A DNA stretch of 64,000 bases, from assembly GCA_026707405.1 (NCBI GenBank), contig JAPOWW010000020.1, forward strand, positions 1-64,000, written 5' to 3'. This DNA is from Chloroflexota bacterium (GTDB lineage Bacteria > Chloroflexota > UBA11872 > VXNJ01). The position numbers and the translations under genes were made by a program. The notes under the pieces were generated by a model. That model had not been told where the DNA came from and searched no databases. It saw only the letters and a list, made by a program, of their open reading frames with translations. Shown in pieces: positions 35,974-44,874 of this stretch (position 1 is the first letter of the stretch; the number at the start of each line of letters is the position of its first letter).

Positions 35974-37023
35974 ATGAACGTTCTCGAATGGACAGGCGAC
36001 GAGCTCCTAATCCTCGACCAGACCAGGCTGCCGCAGTCGGAGGAAGTGCTCAGGTGCCGCGAACTGGACCAGGTCTGCGAGGCGATCAGGAACCTGAGCA
36101 TCAGGGGCGCTCCGTCGCTCGGCGTGACGGCCGCCTACGCGGTGCTGCTGGGCGCCAGGAACCTCGGCGCGACGGACGAAGGCTCGCTGCTGTGCGGAGT
36201 CGACGCCGTGTGCGAGCAGGTACGGTCGACGCGACCTACGGCGGTCAACCTTTTCTGGGCGGCTGAAGAGATGCGCGGAGCAGCCCGCCGGTCGGAAGGC
36301 GCGGGTGTAGAAGGGATCCTCGCCTCCATGGAAGATCGGGCGAAGGCCATCGAGTCGGACAACGAGGAGAGGCACCGCGTCTTGTGCGAGTTCGGAGCCG
36401 CGGTGATACCCGACGGCGCTTCCGTGCTCCACCACTGCGAGACCGGGCCGCTGGCGACCATCGACTACGGCTCGGCGCTTGGGGTCTTGCACGAGGCTCA
36501 TCTACAGGGAAAACGGATACACGTCTTCGTCGACGAAACCAGGCCGCTGCTGCAAGGCGCCAGGCTTACGGCCTGGGAGCTTGCAAGCTGGGGGGTTCCG
36601 TACACGCTGATTACCGACAACATGGCCGGGCACTTCATGAGCCGGGGCAAAATCGACATGGCTATCGTCGGCGCCGACAGGATCGCGGCCAACGGAGACA
36701 CCGCCAACAAGATCGGCACCTACTCGGCGGCGGTGCTGGCGAAGCACCATGGCATCCCGTTTTACGTCGCGGCGCCTTTTACGACCATCGACTTCGACAC
36801 GCCCGCCGGGAGCGGCATCGAAATAGAGGAGCGCCGCGGAGACGAGGTTAGAGGATTTCGCGGCTTCCTTTGGGCCGACGCCGACGCCTCGGTCGCGAAT
36901 CCCGCCTTCGACGTGACTCCGGCTGAGCTGATCGCGGGAATAGTGACAGAGGCTGGAGTCGCCCGACCGCCCTACAGGGAATCGCTCCAGCGACTGAGGT
37001 CGCCCGCGGTCCCCGTCGCATGA
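35974..37023 (+). CDS. mtnA: S-methyl-5-thioribose-1-phosphate isomerase
   Basis: 349 residues from ATG 35974 (a TTG two codons upstream is also in frame). It converts methylthioribose-1-phosphate to methylthioribulose-1-phosphate in methionine salvage. Family motifs are intact: SIRGAPSLGVTAAYAV, VLHHCETGPLATIDYG with the catalytic cysteine, HVFVDETRPLLQGARLTAWEL and DMAIVGADRIAANGDTANK with the catalytic aspartate. The stop overlaps the next start by four bases (ATGA), which implies translational coupling with mtnP. The rest of the salvage pathway (mtnB, C, D, K) is not in the window. Confidence 0.95.
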   Translation: MNVLEWTGDELLILDQTRLPQSEEVLRCRELDQVCEAIRNLSIRGAPSLGVTAAYAVLLGARNLGATDEGSLLCGVDAVCEQVRSTRPTAVNLFWAAEEMRGAARRSEGAGVEGILASMEDRAKAIESDNEERHRVLCEFGAAVIPDGASVLHHCETGPLATIDYGSALGVLHEAHLQGKRIHVFVDETRPLLQGARLTAWELASWGVPYTLITDNMAGHFMSRGKIDMAIVGADRIAANGDTANKIGTYSAAVLAKHHGIPFYVAAPFTTIDFDTPAGSGIEIEERRGDEVRGFRGFLWADADASVANPAFDVTPAELIAGIVTEAGVARPPYRESLQRLRSPAVPVA

Positions 37024-37898
37024 GCTCGGACGCGGGAGCCGCCGCACGGCTGGGAGTCATCGGTGGCAGCGGTTTCTATGAAATGGAGGGCCTCACCAAC
37101 GTCCGCACGGTCACCGTCGACACGCCGTTTGGGAGTCCGAGCAGCGACTACGTAACGGGCGAGCTGGATGGTCTGCCCGTGGCGTTCCTGCCGCGACACG
37201 GCGAGGGGCACGCGATTCCGCCGACCGCCCTGAACGTCAAGGCCAACATCTGGGGGTTCAAGTCGCTGGGCGTCGAGTGGCTGGTCTCCATAAGCGCCGT
37301 CGGGAGCATGAAGGAAGAGATCGAGCCTCTGCACGTGGTCGTGCCCGACCAGCTCTTCGACCGTACGCGGGAGCGGGACACGACATTCTTCAACGAGGCG
37401 GGGCTGGTCATCCACATCGGCTTCGCCGACCCGTTTTGTCCGACGCTGAGCGGGCTGGTTGCAGGCTCCGCCGAGGCGGCGGGCGCCACGGTCCACCGTG
37501 GCGGCACGTATATCTGCATAGAGGGACCGCAGTTCTCCACGCAGGCGGAATCGGAGATATTCCGCGGCTGGGGCGTCGACGTGATCGGCATGACCGCCAT
37601 TCCCGAGGCGAAGATGGCTCGCGAAGCCGAGCTGCACTACGCGACGCTGGCGATGTCCACCGACTACGACGTCTGGAAGGGTGAACCTGTCAGCGTGGAA
37701 ATGGTCGTGCAGAACCTCGGCAAGAACGTGGACATGGCCAAGTCGGCGGTCCGGGGCCTCGCGCAGAAGCTCGCGAGATTCGACGACTCCTGCGGCTGCC
37801 AGGCCGCGCTGCAGATGGCGATCATGACCCGGCCGGACAAGATTCCCGCGGAGCTTCGCCAGAAGCACGATCTCCTGATCGGCAAGTACCTGTCGTAG
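37020..37898 (+). CDS. mtnP: S-methyl-5'-thioadenosine phosphorylase
   Basis: 292 residues. The N-terminal phosphate loop is GVIGGSGFYE; PRHGEGHAIPPTALNVKANIWG and CIEGPQFSTQAESEI are the purine-site signatures. GMTAIPEAKMAREAELHYA and STDYDVW are typical of MTA phosphorylases that prefer 6-aminopurines. It splits methylthioadenosine into adenine and methylthioribose-1-phosphate, the substrate of MtnA, whose gene overlaps it by four bases. Length is normal for the family. Confidence 0.93.
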   Translation: MSSDAGAAARLGVIGGSGFYEMEGLTNVRTVTVDTPFGSPSSDYVTGELDGLPVAFLPRHGEGHAIPPTALNVKANIWGFKSLGVEWLVSISAVGSMKEEIEPLHVVVPDQLFDRTRERDTTFFNEAGLVIHIGFADPFCPTLSGLVAGSAEAAGATVHRGGTYICIEGPQFSTQAESEIFRGWGVDVIGMTAIPEAKMAREAELHYATLAMSTDYDVWKGEPVSVEMVVQNLGKNVDMAKSAVRGLAQKLARFDDSCGCQAALQMAIMTRPDKIPAELRQKHDLLIGKYLS

Positions 37899-37929
37899 GC
37901 CGTCGAACGACCAGGCCGGTGTTTTTCCA

Positions 37930-38847
37930 TTGAGAGCTCTTGTGGTCGGCACTATCGGAATCGATGACATCGAAACGCCGTTCGAGAAGGCCCGTGGAGT
38001 GCTGGGAGGTTCCGCCACTTACGCCTCGATCGCGTCGGCGTTTCACGCTCCGACCGGCCTTGTAAGCATCGTCGGAGAGGACTTCGCCGCCGAGCGGCAA
38101 AGTCTGCTGAGCGACCGCGGAATCGACCTCGCCGGACTGGAGGTCGCCGCCGGCAAGACGTTTCGATGGGGCGGGCGCTATCACGCCAACTACGACGACC
38201 GCGACACTACCTTCACGGACTTGAACGTCCTAACGCAGTTCGATCCCGAGCTGCCCGCGAGCTACCGCAGCGGCGGTTACGTTCTGCTCGGAAACGTCGA
38301 CCCGGTCATCCAGCTTAAAGTGCTCGACCAGCTCGAAAACCCGGAGCTGATCGTCGTCGACACGATGAACTTCTGGCTGGACGGTGCGCCCGGGCTGGTG
38401 AGGGAAGTTTTCGCAAGATCGGATGTGGCCGTAATAAATGAAGAAGAAGTACGTTTATATAGCGGGTGCTACAGCATTCCGCAGGCTGTGGAGCGCATGA
38501 TGGAAGGCGGATTGCGCGCCGTCGTGGTCAAACGCGGCGCGTACGGGGCGGCGATGAAGACCCACGAGGGATGGTTTTTCGTGGCCGGCTATCCGCTAAT
38601 GGAAGTGAGAGACCCAACCGGCGCGGGCGACTCGCTGGCGGGAGGTCTGGTCGGATATCTGGCGCGAGAGGATAAAGTGAGTGAGCAGTCCTTGAGACGG
38701 GCCGTGGTTCATGGAAGCGTGCTGGCTTCGCTGGCCGTCCAGAGCTTCGGAGCCGAAGGGCTGGCGGCGGCCGACCCCGGCGAGATCGACAAGCGTTATC
38801 AGGATTTTTTGCGGTTTTCCCAGGTGGACATTGAAAGAAGCAATTAG
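37930..38847 (+). CDS. PfkB-family carbohydrate/nucleoside kinase
   Basis: 305 residues from TTG 37930. A ribokinase-like fold with [15 protein letters not shown] near the N-terminus and the C-terminal anion hole/catalytic base signature [18 protein letters not shown]. The substrate cannot be assigned from the motifs. Position between mtnP and ahcY suggests the kinase removes a product of the operon: adenosine from SAH hydrolysis (an adenosine-kinase role) or a thioribose derivative. This is inference from context. It lies 31 nt after mtnP and 23 nt before ahcY. Confidence 0.85.
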   Translation: MRALVVGTIGIDDIETPFEKARGVLGGSATYASIASAFHAPTGLVSIVGEDFAAERQSLLSDRGIDLAGLEVAAGKTFRWGGRYHANYDDRDTTFTDLNVLTQFDPELPASYRSGGYVLLGNVDPVIQLKVLDQLENPELIVVDTMNFWLDGAPGLVREVFARSDVAVINEEEVRLYSGCYSIPQAVERMMEGGLRAVVVKRGAYGAAMKTHEGWFFVAGYPLMEVRDPTGAGDSLAGGLVGYLAREDKVSEQSLRRAVVHGSVLASLAVQSFGAEGLAAADPGEIDKRYQDFLRFSQVDIERSN

Positions 38848-38870
38848 CATCCGGCCGAAGGAGCCAACGC

Positions 38871-40145
38871 ATGAGCACATCTAACGGCGTAGCCCACGAT
38901 ATAAACGACTTAACTCTCGCCGCCCAGGGCGCCGACATGATCGACTGGGCCGACGCGTCCATGCCCGTGCTGGCTACCATACGGCGCAGGTTCGAAGCCG
39001 AGCGCCCGCTCGAAGGCGTCAGGGTAGGCGCATGCCTGCACGTCACGACCGAGACGGCGAACCTGGCGCGCACGCTCGCGGCCGGCGGCGCCGAGGTTGC
39101 GGTTTGCGCGTCCAATCCGCTCAGCACGCAAGACGAAGTAGCCGCCGCGCTGGTCGTCGATCACGACATTCCCGTGTTCGCCCGGAACGGCGAGGACAAC
39201 GCCACCTACTACGCGCACATCGGCGCGGTTCTGGACGCGGGACCCCACATAACGATGGACGACGGGGCCGATCTCGTGAGCACCATCCACTCGTCGCGTG
39301 AAGACCTGATCGCCGACATCATCGGCGGCACCGAAGAAACGACGACCGGGGTGATCCGGCTGCGCGCCATGCAAGAGGCCGGCGTTCTTCGATATCCGAT
39401 CATGGCCGTGAACGAAGCCGACACCAAGCACTTCTTCGACAACAGGTACGGCACGGGGCAGTCCACCATCGACGGAATCATGAGGGCCACCAACCTCCTA
39501 CTTGCTGGCAAGAACTTCGTGGTCTGCGGTTATGGATGGTGCGGTCGCGGGCTGGCGAGCCGGGCGCGCGGCATGGGCGCCAACGTCATAGTCACCGAGA
39601 TCGACCCCACGCGTGCGCTCGAAGCGTCGATGGATGGATTTCGAGTTATGCGAGTCGCGGAAGCCGCCGAGGTCGGCGATGTTTTCGTGACCGTCACCGG
39701 CAACAAGAGCGTGATCGACGAGCCGCACTTCGAAAAAATGAAGTCGGGCGCGATTCTCGCCAACTCCGGCCACTTCGACGTGGAGATAAACATCCCCGCG
39801 CTGGAAGGGCTGAGCACGTCGCGCCGCGAGATGAGGCCCATGCTCGAAGAGTTCCTCATGTCAGACGGCCGCAAGATATACCTGCTCGGCCAGGGACGGC
39901 TGATCAACCTCGCCAGCGCGGAAGGACATCCCGCGAGCGTTATGGACATGAGCTTCGCCAACCAGGCGCTCGCCACCGAATACATGGTGAAGAACGCCAG
40001 GTCGCTCGAACGGAAGGTCTACCCGGTTCCGCGAGAAATAGACCGGGAAATAGCCCGGCTGAAGTTAGACTCGATGGGTATACAAGTCGATTCTCTGACT
40101 GGGGAACAGGCGGCCTACCTGGGCGCCTGGCAAGAAGGAACTTAG
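38871..40145 (+). CDS. ahcY: Adenosylhomocysteinase (SAH hydrolase)
   Basis: 424 residues. It hydrolyses S-adenosylhomocysteine, the product of methyltransferases, to homocysteine and adenosine. Visible are [36 protein letters not shown], the substrate-site [31 protein letters not shown] and the NAD-binding [21 protein letters not shown], ending with the C-terminal dimer arm up to ...[12 protein letters not shown]. The length fits archaeal/bacterial enzymes without the long plant-type insert. A GAAGGAG ribosome site lies 12 bases upstream. Third-to-last gene of the SAM-recycling operon. Confidence 0.96.
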   Translation: MSTSNGVAHDINDLTLAAQGADMIDWADASMPVLATIRRRFEAERPLEGVRVGACLHVTTETANLARTLAAGGAEVAVCASNPLSTQDEVAAALVVDHDIPVFARNGEDNATYYAHIGAVLDAGPHITMDDGADLVSTIHSSREDLIADIIGGTEETTTGVIRLRAMQEAGVLRYPIMAVNEADTKHFFDNRYGTGQSTIDGIMRATNLLLAGKNFVVCGYGWCGRGLASRARGMGANVIVTEIDPTRALEASMDGFRVMRVAEAAEVGDVFVTVTGNKSVIDEPHFEKMKSGAILANSGHFDVEINIPALEGLSTSRREMRPMLEEFLMSDGRKIYLLGQGRLINLASAEGHPASVMDMSFANQALATEYMVKNARSLERKVYPVPREIDREIARLKLDSMGIQVDSLTGEQAAYLGAWQEGT

Positions 40146-40184
40146 CAATTCGCCCGGCCTCGACCGGGTAAAGGACGGTAGCCA

Positions 40185-41405
40185 GTGTCGATAGCGCTTA
40201 CGAATTCACCGAGTCTTCTGTTTACGTCGGAGTCCGTGACCGAGGGACATCCGGACAAGCTCTGCGATCAGATTTCCGACGCCATCCTCGACGCGATCAT
40301 CGCCGAGGACCCCCATGCCAAGGTCGCCTGCGAGACAGCCGCCAATACCGGGTTGATTCTCGTTCTGGGCGAAATCTCGACCAAAGCCTACGTCGATATG
40401 GCGGACATCGTGCGGCAGACGGTCAGGGAGGTCGGATACACGCGGGCGAAATTCGGATTCGACTACGAGACTTGCGGGACGGTCGTGTCGGTCAAGGAGC
40501 AGTCAGCCGACATCAGCCGGGGAGTCGACTCGTCCTCCAGAGAGGGCCTGGGCGCCGGCGATCAGGGAATGATGATCGGATACGCCTGCACCGAGACGGA
40601 CGAGCTGATGCCTCTTCCGATAACGCTGGCCCACCAGTTGTGCGAGCGGTTGGCGCACGTCCGCAAAGAGAACGTCGGAGACATCGACTACTTGCGTCCC
40701 GACGGCAAGTCGCAGGTTAGCGTCGAGTACTCGTTCGGCAAGCCGGTGAGAGTCGACACGGTCGTTATCGCCGCTCAGCACGACGCCAAGGTCGGCCCTG
40801 ACGTGCTTAACGGGGACATCCGCAAACACGTGATCGAGCCGGTAGTTCCCGGCGAATTGCTTGACGACAACACCAAGATTCTGATCAATGGAACTGGACG
40901 GTTCGTCATCGGAGGCCCGATGGGCGACGCCGGTCTGACCGGCAGAAAGATAATCGTCGACACCTACGGCGGTATGGCGCGTCACGGCGGCGGCGCCTTC
41001 TCCGGCAAGGACCCGACGAAGGTTGACAGGTCGGGGTCCTACGCCGCGCGCTACGTTGCCAAGAACCTGGTCGCGGCGGGAGTCGCCGACCGGCTGGAGC
41101 TGCAGCTCGCCTACTGCATAGGCGTGCCCGAGCCGCTCTCGCTCATGGTCGAGACGTTCGGGACCGGCAGGCTCGAAAACGAGGCGATCGTCGAGCTGAT
41201 CAATGAGCACTTCGATCTGCGCCCGGGCGCGATTATCGAAGACCTCGACCTGCGCCGACCGATCTATCGGCAGGTCGCCGCATACGGACACTTCGGGCGG
41301 CCCGACCTCGATTTGCCGTGGGAACGAACGGACAGGGCCGGCGGCATTCGCAGCGACGCGGGTCTCGCCAAGTCCGACAGTGAGCGGGTGCAGACGCCCG
41401 GATAG
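40185..41405 (+). CDS. metK: S-adenosylmethionine synthetase
   Basis: 406 residues from GTG 40185 with AAAGGA upstream. Motifs: [20 protein letters not shown] (methionine/metal site), [15 protein letters not shown] (ATP site) and [17 protein letters not shown] (P-loop region), all intact. It makes SAM from methionine and ATP in the cytosol. Its place directly after ahcY closes the cycle of SAM synthesis and recovery in one operon. Confidence 0.97.
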   Translation: MSIALTNSPSLLFTSESVTEGHPDKLCDQISDAILDAIIAEDPHAKVACETAANTGLILVLGEISTKAYVDMADIVRQTVREVGYTRAKFGFDYETCGTVVSVKEQSADISRGVDSSSREGLGAGDQGMMIGYACTETDELMPLPITLAHQLCERLAHVRKENVGDIDYLRPDGKSQVSVEYSFGKPVRVDTVVIAAQHDAKVGPDVLNGDIRKHVIEPVVPGELLDDNTKILINGTGRFVIGGPMGDAGLTGRKIIVDTYGGMARHGGGAFSGKDPTKVDRSGSYAARYVAKNLVAAGVADRLELQLAYCIGVPEPLSLMVETFGTGRLENEAIVELINEHFDLRPGAIIEDLDLRRPIYRQVAAYGHFGRPDLDLPWERTDRAGGIRSDAGLAKSDSERVQTPG

Positions 41406-41526
41406 CCCCGTCCCGCCTGAACAGGCGAGTTCCGGCGGCCGTTCGGTCGCGACGCCGCGCGTTTGCCCGCGCGGCCGGCTTCCGAAATCCCGCTCGACCG
41501 CAGGGTCGTCACGATTCGCGTCGAAG

Positions 41527-42309
41527 TTGAATCTTTGGCTGCTTTGCTGCGCCGTCTTCATCATTTTTGCGGCGTGCGGAGAGCGGGCTAACCGCACCGA
41601 GGTCGTAGTGTTCGCGGCTGCTTCCCTGGCCGAGCCGCTCCAGGAGATTCAGGCGGAGTTCGAGTCGCTGTATCCCGAAGCGAAGCTGCTGTTCCACTTC
41701 GCCGGGTCTCAGCAGTTGCGCACCCAGATCGAGCTCAACGCCGCCGTCGACGTCTACGTTTCGGCGGACGCGACCATGGTGGACGACCTGGTCGACCTCG
41801 GGCTGATAAAGGGTGCGACCTCGACGTTCGCAAGGAATCGCGTCCAGGTCCTGCTGGCCCCGGGCAACCCCGGCGGGATTCAGTCCCTTCGGGACTTGGC
41901 AAAGCCGGGCAAGCGAATCGTCATAGGCGTGCCCGAGGTTCCCGTTGGTCGTGCGTCCCGCGAAGCACTGGCGCACCTGCGAGAAGGTCTGGACTACGGT
42001 CGCCGGTTCGCGGAGGGCGTTGCCTCTAATATCGTTTCGGAAGAGATGAACGTGCGCGGTGTTATAGCCCGTCTGGGACTGGGCGAAGTCGATGCGGGTT
42101 TTGCGTATGAAAGCGATAGCTACACCGCCTCGGCGAGTGAGATGACTTCAATCAAGTTGCCAGACTACGCGGCGGTGGAGGTCCGGTACGGAGCGGGCGC
42201 TCTATCCGAAAACGCAGCAGGACTCCCGGCCCGGTTCGTGGAGTTCCTTACTTCCGACACCGCGCAACGGATCTTCGGAAATCGCGGACTGATCGTCGAC
42301 GGCTCATGA
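41527..42309 (+). CDS. modA: Molybdate ABC transporter substrate-binding lipoprotein
   Basis: 260 residues from a TTG at 41527; the frame is open far upstream, but into metK, so it cannot begin there. The signal ends in IFAAC, a lipobox. The mature part has the ModA pattern VVVFAAASLAEPLQEIQAEFE, FHFAGSQQLRTQIELNAAVDVYVSAD, FARNRVQVLLAPGNPG and EVPVGRASREALA, i.e. the oxyanion-binding serines. It catches molybdate or tungstate outside the membrane. It is followed by modB after one base, and is probably co-transcribed with metK. Confidence 0.92.
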   Translation: MNLWLLCCAVFIIFAACGERANRTEVVVFAAASLAEPLQEIQAEFESLYPEAKLLFHFAGSQQLRTQIELNAAVDVYVSADATMVDDLVDLGLIKGATSTFARNRVQVLLAPGNPGGIQSLRDLAKPGKRIVIGVPEVPVGRASREALAHLREGLDYGRRFAEGVASNIVSEEMNVRGVIARLGLGEVDAGFAYESDSYTASASEMTSIKLPDYAAVEVRYGAGALSENAAGLPARFVEFLTSDTAQRIFGNRGLIVDGS

Positions 42310-42310
42310 T

Positions 42311-43147
42311 TTGTCGAATGGACTATCTATCCTGAAACCCTTCGGTGAGCGGTTCCAGACGGCCGGTCCATGGATTCCGGCGGCCTTCCTTCTGGCGTTT
42401 CTCGTTATTCCGATTCTCGCTCTGGTCCTGCGAGGCGCGGGCGGCGAGGCGATTCGAACGGCGCTGGCCAGCCCGGTTGTGCGCGAAGCGCTGGCGCTGA
42501 GTCTGGTTACCAGCCTGGCCACCGTCTTCCTGGCGGTCTCGTTCGGAATGCCGCTCGCGTATCTGCTCTCGCGCCGTGATTTCCAGGGCAAGGCGCTTGT
42601 CGAGTCCATGGTGGACCTGCCGTTGGTACTTCCGCCCGTGGTGGCTGGAGTCGCGCTGCTGGTCGCGTTTGGCAGGACCGGACTCGCCGGTCAGCTCCTC
42701 GATGTCATGGGGGTTCGCATCGGCTTCAACACCGCCGCGGTGGTGATGGCGCAGACATTTGTAGCCACGCCTTTCTTCGTCAGGTCCGCCCGCGCCGGGT
42801 TCACGTCTGTCAGCCGGCATCTGGAAGACGCCTCCAAAACGCTCGGCGTATCTCCGTTCGGCACCTTCCTTCGAATCACCCTGCCCCTGTCCGCGCCTTC
42901 GCTGCTGGCCGGCATGGCCATGGCATGGGCGCGGGCGCTGGGCGAATTCGGCGCGACGATAATGTTCGCGGGCAACCTGGCGGGCAAGACTCGCACGCTG
43001 CCGCTCGCGATATTGACCTCGATGGAGGAGGATCTCGATGCGGCGCTCACGGTCTCGCTGCTGCTGCTGGCTGTTTCCTTCGGCGTTCTCGTGGCATTTC
43101 ATCTAGTCGGGTCTCGGGGAGGAGCGGATGCTGCAGCTCGATATTGA
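42311..43147 (+). CDS. modB: Molybdate ABC transporter permease
   Basis: 278 residues from a TTG start at 42311. Six hydrophobic segments and the inner-membrane component signature (SKTLGVSPFGTFLRITLPLS with the EAA-type loop, RALGEFGATIMFAGN) are visible; these are typical of ModB. It forms the channel of the ModABC importer. It overlaps modC by 20 bases. Confidence 0.92.
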   Translation: MSNGLSILKPFGERFQTAGPWIPAAFLLAFLVIPILALVLRGAGGEAIRTALASPVVREALALSLVTSLATVFLAVSFGMPLAYLLSRRDFQGKALVESMVDLPLVLPPVVAGVALLVAFGRTGLAGQLLDVMGVRIGFNTAAVVMAQTFVATPFFVRSARAGFTSVSRHLEDASKTLGVSPFGTFLRITLPLSAPSLLAGMAMAWARALGEFGATIMFAGNLAGKTRTLPLAILTSMEEDLDAALTVSLLLLAVSFGVLVAFHLVGSRGGADAAARY

Positions 43148-44240
43148 GCTTCAAGTCGGCGATTTCAGACTTGACGTAATCCTCGAAGCGGGACGGGAGC
43201 TTATCTCGCTGTTCGGCTACTCCGGTTCCGGCAAGACCCTCACACTCGAAGCGATAGCGGGTCTCAGGAAGCCCGACCGCGGCCACATATCGATCGACGG
43301 GGACACTGTCTTCGACTCCGCGAAGAAAATCGACGTTCCCGCTCACCGGCGCGGCATCGGCTACCTCATCCAGGACGGGGCGCTCTTTCCTCATCTGACC
43401 GCCGCTCAGAACGTGGGATACGGACTCGGTCGAGCGAGCCGGTCAGACCGCGACGCACGGGTGCTGGAGTTGCTCGACCTCCTTGATCTCGCGGGATTGG
43501 GCGACCGTTACCCCGCAACCCTTTCCGGCGGGCAAAAACAGCGAGTTGCCCTCGCCCGCGCTCTCGCCCCCAAGCCGCGGACGCTCCTCCTCGACGAGCC
43601 GTTTGCCGCGCTCGACGCCTCCATTCGCGAGACGTTGGGTAGCGAGCTGCTCAAGCTGCGGGAGGAATTGGACCTGACCGTCCTGTTCGTAACTCACCAG
43701 CTGTCCGAAGCGTTCAGCCTGGGCGAGAGGATCGCCGTGTTCGACGGCGGCGCCATTCTTCAGGCGGATTCCAACCAGACGATCTATCGATCGCCCAAAT
43801 CAAGGCGCGTCGCCCTCTTGACGGGCGCCGCCAACGTTCTGGACGGCGTGGTCGAGGAGAGCTCCGAAAAAGAGCTCAAGGTGCGCACCAGGGATTTCGC
43901 CGTCTTGACCAACCCGTATCCGTTTTCAAAAGGCGACCGCGTGCATGTCTGCATCCGCCCGGAGTCGGTCTTGCTGATACGCAAGGACAGGCGGCCTTCC
44001 CGAAACAGTCGCGAAAACAACGTCTCCGGGATCATCGTCAACCGCAAGGCCCGCGGTTCCCTGTACACGCTCCAGTTTCAGGTTGACGGTTCCGGCGAAG
44101 GGTCCGACCCAACCATCCTTCAAATCGATTTGCCCGCCCGCGTCTACGGCGTAATGCGCGTTGGAGAACATAGGGAATGGGCGGTGTCCCTCCGCCGGGA
44201 CTCGCTCCACGTTATCCGGGCGGAGCAACCATGCGTCTAA
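43128..44240 (+). CDS. modC: Molybdate ABC transporter ATP-binding protein
   Basis: 370 residues. ABC ATPase motifs are complete: Walker A GYSGSGKTLTLEAIAG, signature LSGGQKQRVALARAL, Walker B TLLLDEPFAALD and the switch histidine in FVTHQ. A C-terminal TOBE-like domain (residues about 290-355) is where ModC binds molybdate for feedback control. GGGGAGG precedes the ATG. It drives transport through ModB. Confidence 0.93.
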   Translation: MLQLDIELQVGDFRLDVILEAGRELISLFGYSGSGKTLTLEAIAGLRKPDRGHISIDGDTVFDSAKKIDVPAHRRGIGYLIQDGALFPHLTAAQNVGYGLGRASRSDRDARVLELLDLLDLAGLGDRYPATLSGGQKQRVALARALAPKPRTLLLDEPFAALDASIRETLGSELLKLREELDLTVLFVTHQLSEAFSLGERIAVFDGGAILQADSNQTIYRSPKSRRVALLTGAANVLDGVVEESSEKELKVRTRDFAVLTNPYPFSKGDRVHVCIRPESVLLIRKDRRPSRNSRENNVSGIIVNRKARGSLYTLQFQVDGSGEGSDPTILQIDLPARVYGVMRVGEHREWAVSLRRDSLHVIRAEQPCV

Positions 44241-44304
44241 AAACGCGCCCGTCGCGTAACGCGAATTGCGAGTTGGCGTTATAGACGACGGGGACCACCG
44301 AGGG

Positions 44305-44874
44305 ATGGGAACACCGCTACCCAAAATCAAGCCAGATCATGATCTCGACGAGACAATTCGGCGAGCTAGCGATCTGGACAGAGACGCCTTTGGCCAGCTA
44401 TATCGCGAATTCGCGCCCCGCATTCATCGATTTATCGAGTATCGAACGCGAAATCGGGAGCTGGCCGAGGACCTCACGAATCAGGTTTTCATGCAAGCGT
44501 TGAGGGCAATCGGAAGATATCAGCACCGCTCGATACCCCAATTCACGGGATGGCTGTTCAGAATCGCGCGCAACGCCGTCGCCGACCATTGGCGGCGTTC
44601 GCGAAGCTCCGTGAGTCTTGATCCCGACGTGCACATGCGGGATCACGTCGAATCCGGCGACTTTGCCGGTCAGATGGCCCAGTCGGAGGAGCTTGCGAAC
44701 GCCCTCAAGCAGCTCACTCCCGACCAGATGGAAGTCGTGGCGCTCCGGTTCTCGCAAAACATGAATCACGCCGAAATAGCCGCCATTCTGGGCAAAAAGG
44801 AGACAGCCGTTCGTGCGTTGCAGTTCAGGGCGATGACGACTCTCAGGGCGATTCTCGCCAGGGAGTCCGACTAG
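44305..44874 (+). CDS. ECF-type RNA polymerase sigma factor
   Basis: About 189 residues from ATG 44305; TTG 44266 is an alternative. Region 2 is seen at ALFRDAFGQLYREFAPRIHRF-like positions with LAEDLTNQVFMQAL and the -10 recognition segment FTGWLFRIARNAVADHWRR; region 4 has TPDQMEVVALRFSQNMNHAEIA and ILGKKETAVRALQFRAM (helix-turn-helix). Sigma-70 family members of this size direct transcription of stress or envelope genes. The stop overlaps the next start by one base (TAGTG), and the downstream membrane protein is its likely regulator. Confidence 0.9.
   Translation: MGTPLPKIKPDHDLDETIRRASDLDRDAFGQLYREFAPRIHRFIEYRTRNRELAEDLTNQVFMQALRAIGRYQHRSIPQFTGWLFRIARNAVADHWRRSRSSVSLDPDVHMRDHVESGDFAGQMAQSEELANALKQLTPDQMEVVALRFSQNMNHAEIAAILGKKETAVRALQFRAMTTLRAILARESD

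Noticed and set aside
36972-38018. 348-residue minus-strand frame
   Set aside because: Antisense to mtnP and the start of pfkB, both of which have intact family motifs.
41203-41526. Long N-terminal extension of ModA
   Set aside because: It overlaps metK in another frame and would precede the lipoprotein signal peptide.
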